Shown one piece after another: positions 16,126 to 24,731 of a stretch of 64,000 nt of DNA. Position numbers and translations under genes: made by a program. Positions within the stretch are counted from its first letter, which is position 1. Every line of letters begins with the position of its first letter. The stretch is from positions 186,001 through 250,000 of the forward strand of contig CANNHN010000002.1 in NCBI GenBank assembly GCA_947504725.1. The letters run 5' to 3'. The notes under the pieces were generated by a model, which made no database searches, was not told the origin of the DNA, and saw only the letters and a list, made by a program, of their open reading frames with translations. The stretch comes from Bacteroidota bacterium (GTDB lineage: Bacteria; Bacteroidota; Bacteroidia; 2-12-FULL-35-15).

Positions 16126-17490
16126 CAACTTAATAACCCAATCAGGGAACAAGCCCATCAAGATAATTAGGACTGCGATAAACAATAATAATAATTTATG
16201 ATTGCTTTCAACTGGAAGAGCTTCTGTGCTTGAACTTTCTTTGAAATACATAGCGATGATTAATCTGAAATAATAATACACTCCGATTAATGATGCGATG
16301 ATTGCAATTAAAACCAATCCAACATTTCCTGCAACAAATGCAGAAGTGAAAATATAATACTTCGCGAAGAATCCCGCTGTTGGAGGAATTCCAGCTAATG
16401 ATAACAATGCGATTGTCATCACAACTGCCAAGAACGGATTTGTTTTTGCTAGTCCGTTGAATGAATCTACACCATCCGATTTTTTTGCATTTGAAATAAT
16501 ATGAACGATACAGAATGTTGCGATTGAGCCAATTGAATAAGCTGCTGCATAAAATAAAATAGCGCTGTTAGAATAATCGTTTCCTGCTAACAAGGCCAAC
16601 AACATATAGCCAGCATGTGCCACACTCGAATAAGCAAGCATCCGTTTTGTGCTTGTTTGAACAACTGCTGTTATATTTCCAACTAATAAGGTCAATGCTG
16701 CCATTACCCAAACTACATTCATCCAAGTTCCATGCACTTCCATAAATGTTGTAGAGAACAATCTCAAGAATGCTGCAAATGCTGCTGTTTTTACTATAGT
16801 CGACATGAATGCAGTAATCACAGTTGGTGCACCTTGATACACATCAGGCGCCCAGAAATGAAATGGAGCAGCAGAAACTTTAAATGCCATTCCAATTAGC
16901 ATTAACAATACTCCTACAGAAAAAATAGACCGTGCTGCTGTTCCCGATGAAACGGCATTTGCAATTTCAGAAAGATCGAATGAGCCTGTCGCTCCGTAAA
17001 TTAATGCAATTCCAAAAAGCAAGAATCCTGTTGCGAATGCACCCATAATTAAATATTTGAATGCCGATTCGTTGGAGGCAACATCTGTTTTATTGCTTCC
17101 CGCTAAAATATACATTGGAATAGAAAGAATTTCGATTCCTAAAAACAACATGGCCATGTTGTTGTAAGAAACCATCATTACAGCTCCTACCAAGGCGAAT
17201 AGAACCAATGCAAAGTGATCGGTTAAATTTGATTCTTCTTTAAAAAATCCTTCTGCCATGATGAACCAAAGAAATGCTATTACAATAATTACTCCTGTAA
17301 AGGCTACAGCATAATTATCATATTGCATCATTTTATAAAACGTATGATTTGTATCCCAATCAAATACATTTAAAACAAATGCAGTAACCAAACCAAGCAA
17401 TACGATTGGGTACAACAATTTTTTGAAGCTGAAGATTTCAGCTAACAATGCAATAACACCTAATGAAGAAAGTAATACTAATGCTTTCAT
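16120..17490 (-). CDS. nuoN: NADH-quinone oxidoreductase subunit N
   Basis: Antiporter-like proton-pumping subunit of complex I, last gene of the operon. At 456 residues it has about fourteen hydrophobic helices. The discontinuous-helix region appears as SAAPFHFWAPDVYQGAPT at about 207-224, and the helix with the conserved lysine as TSTKRMLAYSSVAHAGYM at about 278-295. It lies 141 bases after nuoM, a gap holding two dispersed repeats. Confidence 0.95.
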   Translation of the reverse strand: MKALVLLSSLGVIALLAEIFSFKKLLYPIVLLGLVTAFVLNVFDWDTNHTFYKMMQYDNYAVAFTGVIIVIAFLWFIMAEGFFKEESNLTDHFALVLFALVGAVMMVSYNNMAMLFLGIEILSIPMYILAGSNKTDVASNESAFKYLIMGAFATGFLLFGIALIYGATGSFDLSEIANAVSSGTAARSIFSVGVLLMLIGMAFKVSAAPFHFWAPDVYQGAPTVITAFMSTIVKTAAFAAFLRLFSTTFMEVHGTWMNVVWVMAALTLLVGNITAVVQTSTKRMLAYSSVAHAGYMLLALLAGNDYSNSAILFYAAAYSIGSIATFCIVHIISNAKKSDGVDSFNGLAKTNPFLAVVMTIALLSLAGIPPTAGFFAKYYIFTSAFVAGNVGLVLIAIIASLIGVYYYFRLIIAMYFKESSSTEALPVESNHKLLLLFIAVLIILMGLFPDWVIKLL

Positions 17491-17503
17491 ATACCCTATA
17501 TTT

Positions 17504-17535
17504 TCACCACAGATTTCACAGATTTACACAGATAA
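17504..17535. repeat. Dispersed repeat, family C
   Basis: CACCACAGATTTCACAGATTTACACAGATAAA is a direct repeat of an ACAGATT-type unit. Similar elements lie at 39514, 58256 and, inverted, 58345. Confidence 0.55.
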
Positions 17536-17584
17536 ATTTTTTGCGAACCGAGGTTTTATTTTTTTTATTTATTTTATATTTTCT

Positions 17585-17630
17585 CACCTATCACCCCTTC
17601 TCCAAATGGAGAAGGGATTAAGGGATGAGG
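17585..17630. repeat. Dispersed palindromic repeat, family B
   Basis: CCCCTTCTCCAAATGGAGAAGGGATTAAGG has stem CCCTTCTCC/GGAGAAGGG. It sits between nuoM and nuoN and could form an intra-operon hairpin in the transcript. Confidence 0.6.
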
Positions 17631-17631
17631 C

Positions 17632-19098
17632 TTATTTTCCTACTGCAATTCTAAGTCCAGCAACCAACTGATCAACTGCTGGTGAAACAATGTCTGTTAA
17701 TGGTTTTGGAAAAACCCCAAACACAATAATTGCTGCACATATAATTATCAATACTGCTTTTTCACTCGTTTCTAATGGAGCAAATGATGAAGTGATTCCG
17801 TTTGTTTCACCCAACATAATGGATTGGTAACTGCGCAACATATAAACCGCACCAAGAATTACAGACAATCCTGCAAAGCCTGCCATCCATGGGTTAAATT
17901 GATATACCCCGTTTAACAATAAAAACTCTCCTACAAATCCATTGGTTAATGGAAGTGCCACACTGCCTAACAAGACAATTAAAAATAGCACTGCGAATTG
18001 TGGATTCACATTTCTGATTCCACCTAAAGAAGCGATATCGCGAGTGTTTGTGCGTTTTTGGATAAGATCAACGATGAAGAATAATCCTACAACGTTTACA
18101 CCGTGACTTAACATTTGCATCATTGCACCTTGAACACCTTGCGTATTCATCGATAAAATTCCTGCTGCAATTAATCCAACGTGAGCGATGGATGAGTATG
18201 CAATTAAACGTTTGAAATCTTTTTGTACGATTGCGATGCATGAAGCATAAACAACTCCGAACACTGCTAATCCAATTGCAAGGGTTGCATATTTTTCAAC
18301 TCCTAATGGTGCTAAAGGCAACAACCAACGAATCACTCCAAATGTTCCCATCTTCAACATGATCCCCGAAAGCATCATTGTTCCTTGTGTTGGAGCTGTT
18401 GTATAAGTATCAGGCTGCCAAGTGTGGAAAGGGAAAACAGGCATTTTCACTGCAAAAGCTATAAACATTGCCCAGAACACATACCCTTGATGAACAACAT
18501 CTAAACTTTGTCCGGCAGAATACAATGCAGCAATATCAAAACTGTGTCCTCCTGGTGTGTGAAGGTATAAATAGATTAATCCTCCCAGCATGAATAAACT
18601 TCCTGCTAAAGTGTAAACAAAAAACTTGAAGGTAATTCTTGCTCTGTCTTCTCCACCCCATAACAAACAAATGAAATAGATTGGAATAAGTGCAAGTTCC
18701 CAAAACACATAAAATAAGAATCCATCCATTGAAACAAAAACTCCAACCAAAGCCATTTGCATGATTAAAATCAATGAATAAAATGCAGAAGGGTTTTTAT
18801 GTTCTGTATTAAATGAAGTAAGAATGATAACTGGAACTAAGAATGTTGTTAGTAATACCAATAACATCGAGATGCCGTCAATACCAACATGGAAGGTTAT
18901 TCCAAGCGATTGTACCCATGCATAATTCCATTCAAATTGTGTAGTTGCATCTTGATGAAATTGTGTCAATGCAAAAACTGCAATTGCAAATTCCAAGATT
19001 GCTGCGCCCAATGCAAGTGTTTTTACTTGTGGTCCTTTTACAAACAACAACAGTAAACCTGCGACTAAAGGAAAAAATATTAATAATAATGTAATCAT
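17632..19098 (-). CDS. nuoM: NADH-quinone oxidoreductase subunit M
   Basis: Proton-pumping antiporter-like subunit of the complex I membrane arm, 488 residues. Landmarks are FWELALIPIYF at about 131-141 with the functional glutamate, AFAVKMPVFPFHTWQPDTYTTAPT at about 210-233 (discontinuous helix), and KRLIAYSSIAHVGLIAAG near 291-308. It lies between nuoL and nuoN in the standard order. Confidence 0.96.
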   Translation of the reverse strand: MITLLLIFFPLVAGLLLLFVKGPQVKTLALGAAILEFAIAVFALTQFHQDATTQFEWNYAWVQSLGITFHVGIDGISMLLVLLTTFLVPVIILTSFNTEHKNPSAFYSLILIMQMALVGVFVSMDGFLFYVFWELALIPIYFICLLWGGEDRARITFKFFVYTLAGSLFMLGGLIYLYLHTPGGHSFDIAALYSAGQSLDVVHQGYVFWAMFIAFAVKMPVFPFHTWQPDTYTTAPTQGTMMLSGIMLKMGTFGVIRWLLPLAPLGVEKYATLAIGLAVFGVVYASCIAIVQKDFKRLIAYSSIAHVGLIAAGILSMNTQGVQGAMMQMLSHGVNVVGLFFIVDLIQKRTNTRDIASLGGIRNVNPQFAVLFLIVLLGSVALPLTNGFVGEFLLLNGVYQFNPWMAGFAGLSVILGAVYMLRSYQSIMLGETNGITSSFAPLETSEKAVLIIICAAIIVFGVFPKPLTDIVSPAVDQLVAGLRIAVGK

Positions 19099-19157
19099 AT
19101 GTTGTTAAATCTAATATCTATGTTCTAATAATGTGTCGTCTGCGTAATTGGCATTCT

Positions 19158-19193
19158 TTAATCCCCCTTGCCCCCTTTTTAAGGGGGAATTGA
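19158..19193. repeat. Dispersed palindromic repeat, family B
   Basis: AATCCCCCTTGCCCCC followed by TTTTTAAGGGGGAATT forms a hairpin with stem AATTCCCCCTT/AAGGGGGAATT-like pairing. It fills the gap between nuoL and nuoM. Confidence 0.6.
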
Positions 19194-19206
19194 TTCTACT
19201 CAACAA

Positions 19207-21105
19207 CTAGAATAGTTGTGTGAACAATATCAATACAATACTGATTACCATTACAAAAATGTAAAATCCAATGTTTCCTGTTTGTGCTAAACGCAATGTT
19301 CCGCTCATCCAGCTGACAGCTGAACCTACGCCATTTACAATTCCATCTACCAATTGATTGTCGATAATTTTATGGAATGCTTCTGATAACAAGTTCAATG
19401 GTTTTGTGATTAGCATTTCATAAATTTCATCAACCCAATATTTGTTGTAAACCAATTTATGTGCAGGTGCTAAATCTTGTCCTTCTGCAGGAGGTAAAAT
19501 TCCTTTCTTCACATATGTTGTGAATGCATAATAAATTGCGCCAATCATAATTGCTGTTGCAACAGCCATTAATATGTATTCTGTTTCGTGGGATAAATGA
19601 TGTGCTAAACGGAACGAAGAGGCTTCAAATACAGGGCTTAAAAATGCTTCTAAATAATGTGTGCCATGCAATGCTTCAGGAATACCAACCAATCCACCAA
19701 CAATAGAAAGAACGGCTAATACTATTAAAGGAATAGTCATTGATTTAGGCGACTCATGTAGATGATGTTCTTGTTCGTGTGTTCCTCTGAACTTTCCGTG
19801 GAAGGTTAAAAAATATAAACGGAACATGTAGAAGGTTGTCATTGCTGCACCTAAAATTCCTAAGAACCAAAGTAATTTGTTGTGTTCAAAAACGTTTGCT
19901 AAAATTTCGTCTTTAGAGAAAAATCCTGAAAACGGGAAACAGCCTGCAATAGCAAGTGTCCCGATTAAGAATGTAATGTGAGTTGTAGAAATGTATTTTT
20001 TCAATCCACCCATCTTACGAATATCTTGTTCGCCACTCATTGCGTGAATCACACTTCCTGCACCAAGGAATAACAATGCTTTAAAGAATGCATGTGTCAT
20101 AACATGAAACACCGCTCCGGTATAAGCACCCACTCCAAGAGCGAGGAACATATATCCTAATTGAGAAACAGTAGAATAAGCCAATACTTTTTTAATGTCG
20201 TTTTGTGCTAAGCCGATAGTTGCTGCAAACAAAGCGGTACATACACCAACAATCGCAACTACATTCATTGCATCAGGAGAAAGTGTATATAAAATGTTTG
20301 AACGAGCAATCATGTAAATACCTGCTGTAACCATGGTTGCAGCGTGAATCAATGCAGATACAGGAGTTGGTCCTGCCATAGCATCTGGCAACCAAGTGTA
20401 TAATGGAAGCTGTGCACTTTTTCCCATTGCGCCTACAAACAATAACAAGGCGATGATTGTAATGGTTGTATCACCAGAGCCCATATTTTTTGCTTGTTCA
20501 AATACATCATTATATCCGATGCTTCCGAACGTTACAAAAATTAAAATGATCCCTAGTAAAAATCCTAAATCTCCAACACGGTTCATGATGAATGCTTTTT
20601 TTGCGGCATTGTTGTAAGCTGTGTTTTTGAACCAGAATCCGATTAATAAATAAGAACATAGACCAACGCCCTCCCAACCTACAAACATGATTAGATAGTT
20701 AGAACCCATCACCAACAACAACATGAAGAAAATAAACAAATTCAAATATCCGAAGAAACGAGAGAATCCTTCATCATGACTCATGTAACCAGCAGAATAA
20801 ACGTGAATCAGGAATCCAATTCCTGTGATGATTAATAAAAATAAAGAAGAGAGTGGGTCAATTAAAAATGAAAATGGAATAGAAAGTTTTCCTGCAGAAA
20901 TCCAATTGAATAATTCAACGGTGTATTCTTTTTGAACGCCATTCTTTAATTCAAAAAATATCCCAACAGCAATTGCTAAGGCACCAAAAATTACTCCGCT
21001 ACCAATTATTCCAACCAGCCCTTTCGATAATTTTTTTCCAAACAATCCAATGATAATAAATCCTATCAAGGGAAGAAGAGGAACTAACCAAACTAATTTT
21101 ATCAT
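19207..21105 (-). CDS. nuoL: NADH-quinone oxidoreductase subunit L
   Basis: Distal proton-pumping subunit of complex I, 632 residues. It shows FVGWEGVGLCSYLLIGFW at about 141-158 with the conserved glutamate, KSAQLPLYTWLPDAMAGPTPVSALIHAATMV at about 229-259, and KKVLAYSTVSQLGYMFLALG. The C-terminus carries the long amphipathic lateral helix and a final membrane helix (about 610-630) that anchor NuoL along the arm. Normal length for the family. Confidence 0.96.
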   Translation of the reverse strand: MIKLVWLVPLLPLIGFIIIGLFGKKLSKGLVGIIGSGVIFGALAIAVGIFFELKNGVQKEYTVELFNWISAGKLSIPFSFLIDPLSSLFLLIITGIGFLIHVYSAGYMSHDEGFSRFFGYLNLFIFFMLLLVMGSNYLIMFVGWEGVGLCSYLLIGFWFKNTAYNNAAKKAFIMNRVGDLGFLLGIILIFVTFGSIGYNDVFEQAKNMGSGDTTITIIALLLFVGAMGKSAQLPLYTWLPDAMAGPTPVSALIHAATMVTAGIYMIARSNILYTLSPDAMNVVAIVGVCTALFAATIGLAQNDIKKVLAYSTVSQLGYMFLALGVGAYTGAVFHVMTHAFFKALLFLGAGSVIHAMSGEQDIRKMGGLKKYISTTHITFLIGTLAIAGCFPFSGFFSKDEILANVFEHNKLLWFLGILGAAMTTFYMFRLYFLTFHGKFRGTHEQEHHLHESPKSMTIPLIVLAVLSIVGGLVGIPEALHGTHYLEAFLSPVFEASSFRLAHHLSHETEYILMAVATAIMIGAIYYAFTTYVKKGILPPAEGQDLAPAHKLVYNKYWVDEIYEMLITKPLNLLSEAFHKIIDNQLVDGIVNGVGSAVSWMSGTLRLAQTGNIGFYIFVMVISIVLILFTQLF

Positions 21106-21151
21106 ACTCTTTTATTATTTTATTCCGTTAGATAAATCTGACGGCAATGAA

Positions 21152-21469
21152 TTACCACTTTAGTTTATTCAAAATATTGATGTCGGATGATTTTGTATTT
21201 CTGTATACCATCATCAAAATTGCTAATCCTACTGCTACTTCTGCAGCAGCAACCGCCATAATAAAAAAAACAAATACTTGTCCTTTGCTGTCAGACAAAT
21301 AACTAGAAAAAGCAACCAACAATAAATTCACAGCATTCAACATCAACTCTATCGACATAAAGATGATGATTGCATTTCTTCTGATTAAAACACCTGCTAC
21401 ACCAATGGTGAAAAGCACAGTGCTTAAAAGAATATACCACTCAATTGGAATCGTTTGTATTGCGCTCAT
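21152..21469 (-). CDS. nuoK: NADH-quinone oxidoreductase subunit K
   Basis: Small complex I membrane subunit, 105 residues, three helices. The two conserved membrane glutamates are visible in [13 protein letters not shown] (about residues 33-45) and [12 protein letters not shown] (about 73-84). Its start is 15 bases after the nuoJ stop. Confidence 0.95.
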   Translation of the reverse strand: MSAIQTIPIEWYILLSTVLFTIGVAGVLIRRNAIIIFMSIELMLNAVNLLLVAFSSYLSDSKGQVFVFFIMAVAAAEVAVGLAILMMVYRNTKSSDINILNKLKW

Positions 21470-21484
21470 TCTATAATTTCAATT

Positions 21485-21985
21485 TTATTTAATACTTTTC
21501 TTTCCTAACATTACCGCTCCAACCATTGCTGCTAAAAGCAAGATAGATGCTAATTCAAACGGCAATAAAAATTCGTTGAACAAAGTCATACCTAAGTTTT
21601 CAATCAAACCAATGTTTGCATTGAAAGTATTTGTTGTCTGAATTGTTTCAGCACCTTTTAATGCGCCAACCAAAACAACCATTAGTGATCCCGATGCAAC
21701 TACAGCTGAACCTTTTAACCAAATGCTTTTATGTGCTTCTGTTTCTTTGTTCAAATTCAAAAGCATGATTACGAATAAAAACAAAACCATAATTGCACCG
21801 GCATAAACAATGATGTGAACCGCTGCTAAAAACTGAGCGTTCAACAAAACATAGTGCCCAGCAATTGCAAAAAATGTAAGCACCAAATACAAAACGCTAT
21901 GAATTGGATTCTTCGTTAAAACCACCATTGATGCGAACATCAGCGCCAAGAAGGATAATAAGTAAAATAAATATTCTGTAATCAT
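21485..21985 (-). CDS. nuoJ: NADH-quinone oxidoreductase subunit J
   Basis: Complex I membrane subunit of 166 residues with five helices. The motif AAVHIIVYAGAIMVLFLFVIML at about 55-76 is the family signature and includes the helix with the pi-bulge. It is placed normally between nuoI and nuoK. Confidence 0.95.
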   Translation of the reverse strand: MITEYLFYLLSFLALMFASMVVLTKNPIHSVLYLVLTFFAIAGHYVLLNAQFLAAVHIIVYAGAIMVLFLFVIMLLNLNKETEAHKSIWLKGSAVVASGSLMVVLVGALKGAETIQTTNTFNANIGLIENLGMTLFNEFLLPFELASILLLAAMVGAVMLGKKSIK

Positions 21986-22005
21986 AATAGTGTTGTTACT
22001 TATAG

Positions 22006-22611
22006 TTAGTGATGCCCACCAACTTTTGTCTTTTTATTTTTATCAAATGTTTGGTTGTGTGCGTAGTGTTTATCCAATTTAAACTCTTTCACATCTGGCG
22101 TTTGACGTTTTGTTAAATCAATCGGACTGTCTTTTGATTCCACTAAAATACTTTTGCCATAAATAAATTCTTTGCGGGTATAAAAGCTATCTACTTTTCT
22201 ATCGGTTAAGAAAATTGCTTCTTTTGGACAAGCTTCTTCACAATCGCCACAGAAGATACAACGCAACATGTTTATTTCATAAATCTTTGCATATTTTTCT
22301 TCACGATATAAATGTTCTTCTCCTGGTTTACGTTCTGCTGATACCATTGTGATGGCTTCTGCCGGACAAGCTACTGCACATAATCCGCAGGCTGTACAAC
22401 GTTCTGCTCCCTTTTCATCACGTTTCAAAACATGCTGTCCACGATAAATTCCACTAAACTCTCGTGTTTGTTCTGGGTATCTTATGGTTGCTGATTTCTT
22501 AAAAAGGTGAGTAAATGTAATCCACATACCGCTGAAAATAGCGGGCAGATACATCTTCTCAATAAGTGTCATCTCCTTTTTTGAAACAACTTGTGATCTG
22601 TTTGTAAGCAT
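22006..22611 (-). CDS. nuoI: NADH-quinone oxidoreductase subunit I
   Basis: Peripheral-arm ferredoxin-like subunit, 201 residues. Two 4Fe-4S sites, CTACGLCAVACP and CIFCGDCEEACP, carry clusters N6a and N6b toward NuoB. The first 40 residues form an amphipathic extension (PAIFSGMWITFTHLF) that lies on the membrane. The C-terminus is long and basic (KNKKTKVGGHH). Confidence 0.96.
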   Translation of the reverse strand: MLTNRSQVVSKKEMTLIEKMYLPAIFSGMWITFTHLFKKSATIRYPEQTREFSGIYRGQHVLKRDEKGAERCTACGLCAVACPAEAITMVSAERKPGEEHLYREEKYAKIYEINMLRCIFCGDCEEACPKEAIFLTDRKVDSFYTRKEFIYGKSILVESKDSPIDLTKRQTPDVKEFKLDKHYAHNQTFDKNKKTKVGGHH

Positions 22612-22631
22612 TTTATTTTTTCTAAATATTT

Positions 22632-23678
22632 TTATTTACTAAAATAAGCCATAATCTCATGACGCATCATCCATGTGCCTGTTAATACCATATTCAAAAT
22701 TGACAATGGAATTAATACTTTCCATCCTAAATTCATCAATTGATCATAACGGAAACGTGGCAATGTCCAACGCACCCACATGAAGAAGAAAATGAATCCT
22801 ACAATTTTCATGAATAAGAAAACAAACCCTAAAATAGCTAACCAGTTTGGATCGTGCACCCAGCGACCAATCAACGGCATGTTGTATCCACCGAAATAGA
22901 AGGTAGAAATTACGGCAGAAGAAATAAACATGTTGATGTATTCTGCAAACAAGAACAATCCTAATTTCATAGAACTATACTCCGTGTGATATCCACCCAC
23001 TAATTCTGTTTCACACTCAGGTAAATCAAACGGAGCGCGATTCGTTTCTGCGAAAGCACAGATAATAAAAATCAAACAACCAAGAGGTTGATATAAAACA
23101 TTCCAGTGCCAAGAAGTTTGTTGTGCTGCTATTTCTCCTGTACTCAACGTTCCTGTAGTCATTACCAAAGCAATGATGGAAATTCCCATCGCAACTTCAT
23201 AACTAATCATTTGTGAAGATGCACGAATTGCGCCCAACAAAGAATATTTATTATTAGAAGCCCAACCACCAATCATGATTCCGTAAACACCTAAAGAAAG
23301 TACTCCAAATAAATAAAGAATTCCAATGTTCACATCTGCAATTTGCATTGGATAATCAACACCACCGATGTTGATGGATTTACCCCAAGGAATAATTACA
23401 CCTGTCATACACGCAGTAAGCATACACAATCCCGGACCGATTATAAAAAGTATTTTATTGGAAACGCTTGGAATCATTTCTTCCTTCATGAACATTTTCA
23501 CTGCATCCGCTAATGGCTGAAGAATTCCGAAAGGACCTGCTCTATCTGGACCGATACGATCCTGAAGAAAGGCTGCAATTTTTCTTTCAGCATAGGTGCT
23601 GTAGGTTGCAACTAATAATGTGATTGAAAAAACAATCAACACTAGAATCACTTTATATATCAGAAAATTTAATTCCAT
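22632..23678 (-). CDS. nuoH: NADH-quinone oxidoreductase subunit H
   Basis: Membrane subunit at the quinone site of complex I, 348 residues, about eight helices. Key stretches are YAERKIAAFLQDRIGPDRAG (about 28-47), IGGWASNNKYSLLGAIRASSQMISYE (with conserved charged residues), and AETNRAPFDLPECETELVGGYHTEYS at about 208-233. Three bases separate it from nuoG. Confidence 0.96.
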   Translation of the reverse strand: MELNFLIYKVILVLIVFSITLLVATYSTYAERKIAAFLQDRIGPDRAGPFGILQPLADAVKMFMKEEMIPSVSNKILFIIGPGLCMLTACMTGVIIPWGKSINIGGVDYPMQIADVNIGILYLFGVLSLGVYGIMIGGWASNNKYSLLGAIRASSQMISYEVAMGISIIALVMTTGTLSTGEIAAQQTSWHWNVLYQPLGCLIFIICAFAETNRAPFDLPECETELVGGYHTEYSSMKLGLFLFAEYINMFISSAVISTFYFGGYNMPLIGRWVHDPNWLAILGFVFLFMKIVGFIFFFMWVRWTLPRFRYDQLMNLGWKVLIPLSILNMVLTGTWMMRHEIMAYFSK

Positions 23679-23681
23679 ACT

Positions 23682-24674
23682 TTATTTTTTTGCAGCAATT
23701 TGTTTTTGTTGTTTACCGATATCCAATTTCAATTGCGCTAAATTTTCATAATGATTTTGAGAAATTACAGAATGGCGACTGATGTGAGATGGTTTTTCAA
23801 TCACCCAATCTTTCGCATCTTTTTTCTCGAAACGACAATCGTTACAAATCCAATCAATTGCTTCGCCCCACTGATCTTTGCGAGCAGTAACACGTAACAC
23901 TTCATTTCCTTTCATCCAAATAGCAACTTTGCCAGAACATTTTGTACAGTTACGGTGAGCATCCATTGGTTTTGTAAACCAAACACGGCTCTTGAAACGG
24001 AATGTTCTATCTGTTAATGCACCTACTGGACAAACATCAATTACGTTTCCGGAGAAATCGTTATCAATTGCTTTCTCAATGTATGTGCTAATTTCAGAAG
24101 CATCACCACGGAACAACATTCCTTGGAAACGGTTATTTGTAATTTGATCAGCCACTTTGATACAACGGAAACACATTATGCAACGTGTCATGTGTAACTT
24201 AATATATGGACCGATATCAATTAAGTTGAATGTTCTTCTTGAAAAATCGTAACGTGTTTTTGCTAATCCGTGTTCGTAACCTAAATCTTGTAAATGACAT
24301 TCTCCAGCTTGATCACAGATTGGACAATCCAGTGGGTGATTGATTAATAAAAACTCAACAACGCCCTTTCTTGCTTCTAAAACTTCAGGAGAAGTGATGT
24401 TCACTACTTCCATTCCATCCATCACATTTGTTCTGCATGATGCAACAGGCTTCGGCATTGGACGTGGATCTTTTTCAGAACCTTTGGTAACTTTTACAAC
24501 ACACGTACGACAATATCCACCACTCGTTTTTAATTTCGAGTAATAACACATTGTTGGAGGAGCAACTTTTGCATCCACCTCAGGATTTTTATCTACAAGC
24601 ATACGAGCCGCTTGCAAGATTGTTGTTCCATCCGGAACTTCAATCATATGACCATCTATAGTAACTTTTGCCAT
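23682..24674 (-). CDS. nuoG: NADH-quinone oxidoreductase subunit G, short form
   Basis: Electron-relay subunit of the peripheral arm, 330 residues from the ATG at 24674 (a TTG at 24686 would add four). It shows the 2Fe-2S site with CYYSKLKTSGGYCRTC, the 4Fe-4S site HPLDCPICDQAGEC, and a second 4Fe-4S site with CIMCFRC and CPVGAL. The protein then stops after a zinc-finger-like CTKC...CNDC segment. The molybdopterin-oxidoreductase-like domain that makes NuoG 700-900 residues in most bacteria is absent. The ending is clean with no downstream remnant, so this is the short Bacteroidota form and not a frameshift. Confidence 0.9.
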   Translation of the reverse strand: MAKVTIDGHMIEVPDGTTILQAARMLVDKNPEVDAKVAPPTMCYYSKLKTSGGYCRTCVVKVTKGSEKDPRPMPKPVASCRTNVMDGMEVVNITSPEVLEARKGVVEFLLINHPLDCPICDQAGECHLQDLGYEHGLAKTRYDFSRRTFNLIDIGPYIKLHMTRCIMCFRCIKVADQITNNRFQGMLFRGDASEISTYIEKAIDNDFSGNVIDVCPVGALTDRTFRFKSRVWFTKPMDAHRNCTKCSGKVAIWMKGNEVLRVTARKDQWGEAIDWICNDCRFEKKDAKDWVIEKPSHISRHSVISQNHYENLAQLKLDIGKQQKQIAAKK

Positions 24675-24731
24675 TTTTATTTTCAATTAACAGTTTGCCT
24701 TTTTAACAATTTGCATTCTGTTTGCATTATT

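Noticed and set aside
23682-24674. NuoG as a frameshifted pseudogene
   Set aside because: All cluster motifs are intact and no remnant of the missing domain follows in any frame; short NuoG is a recognised form in this phylum.
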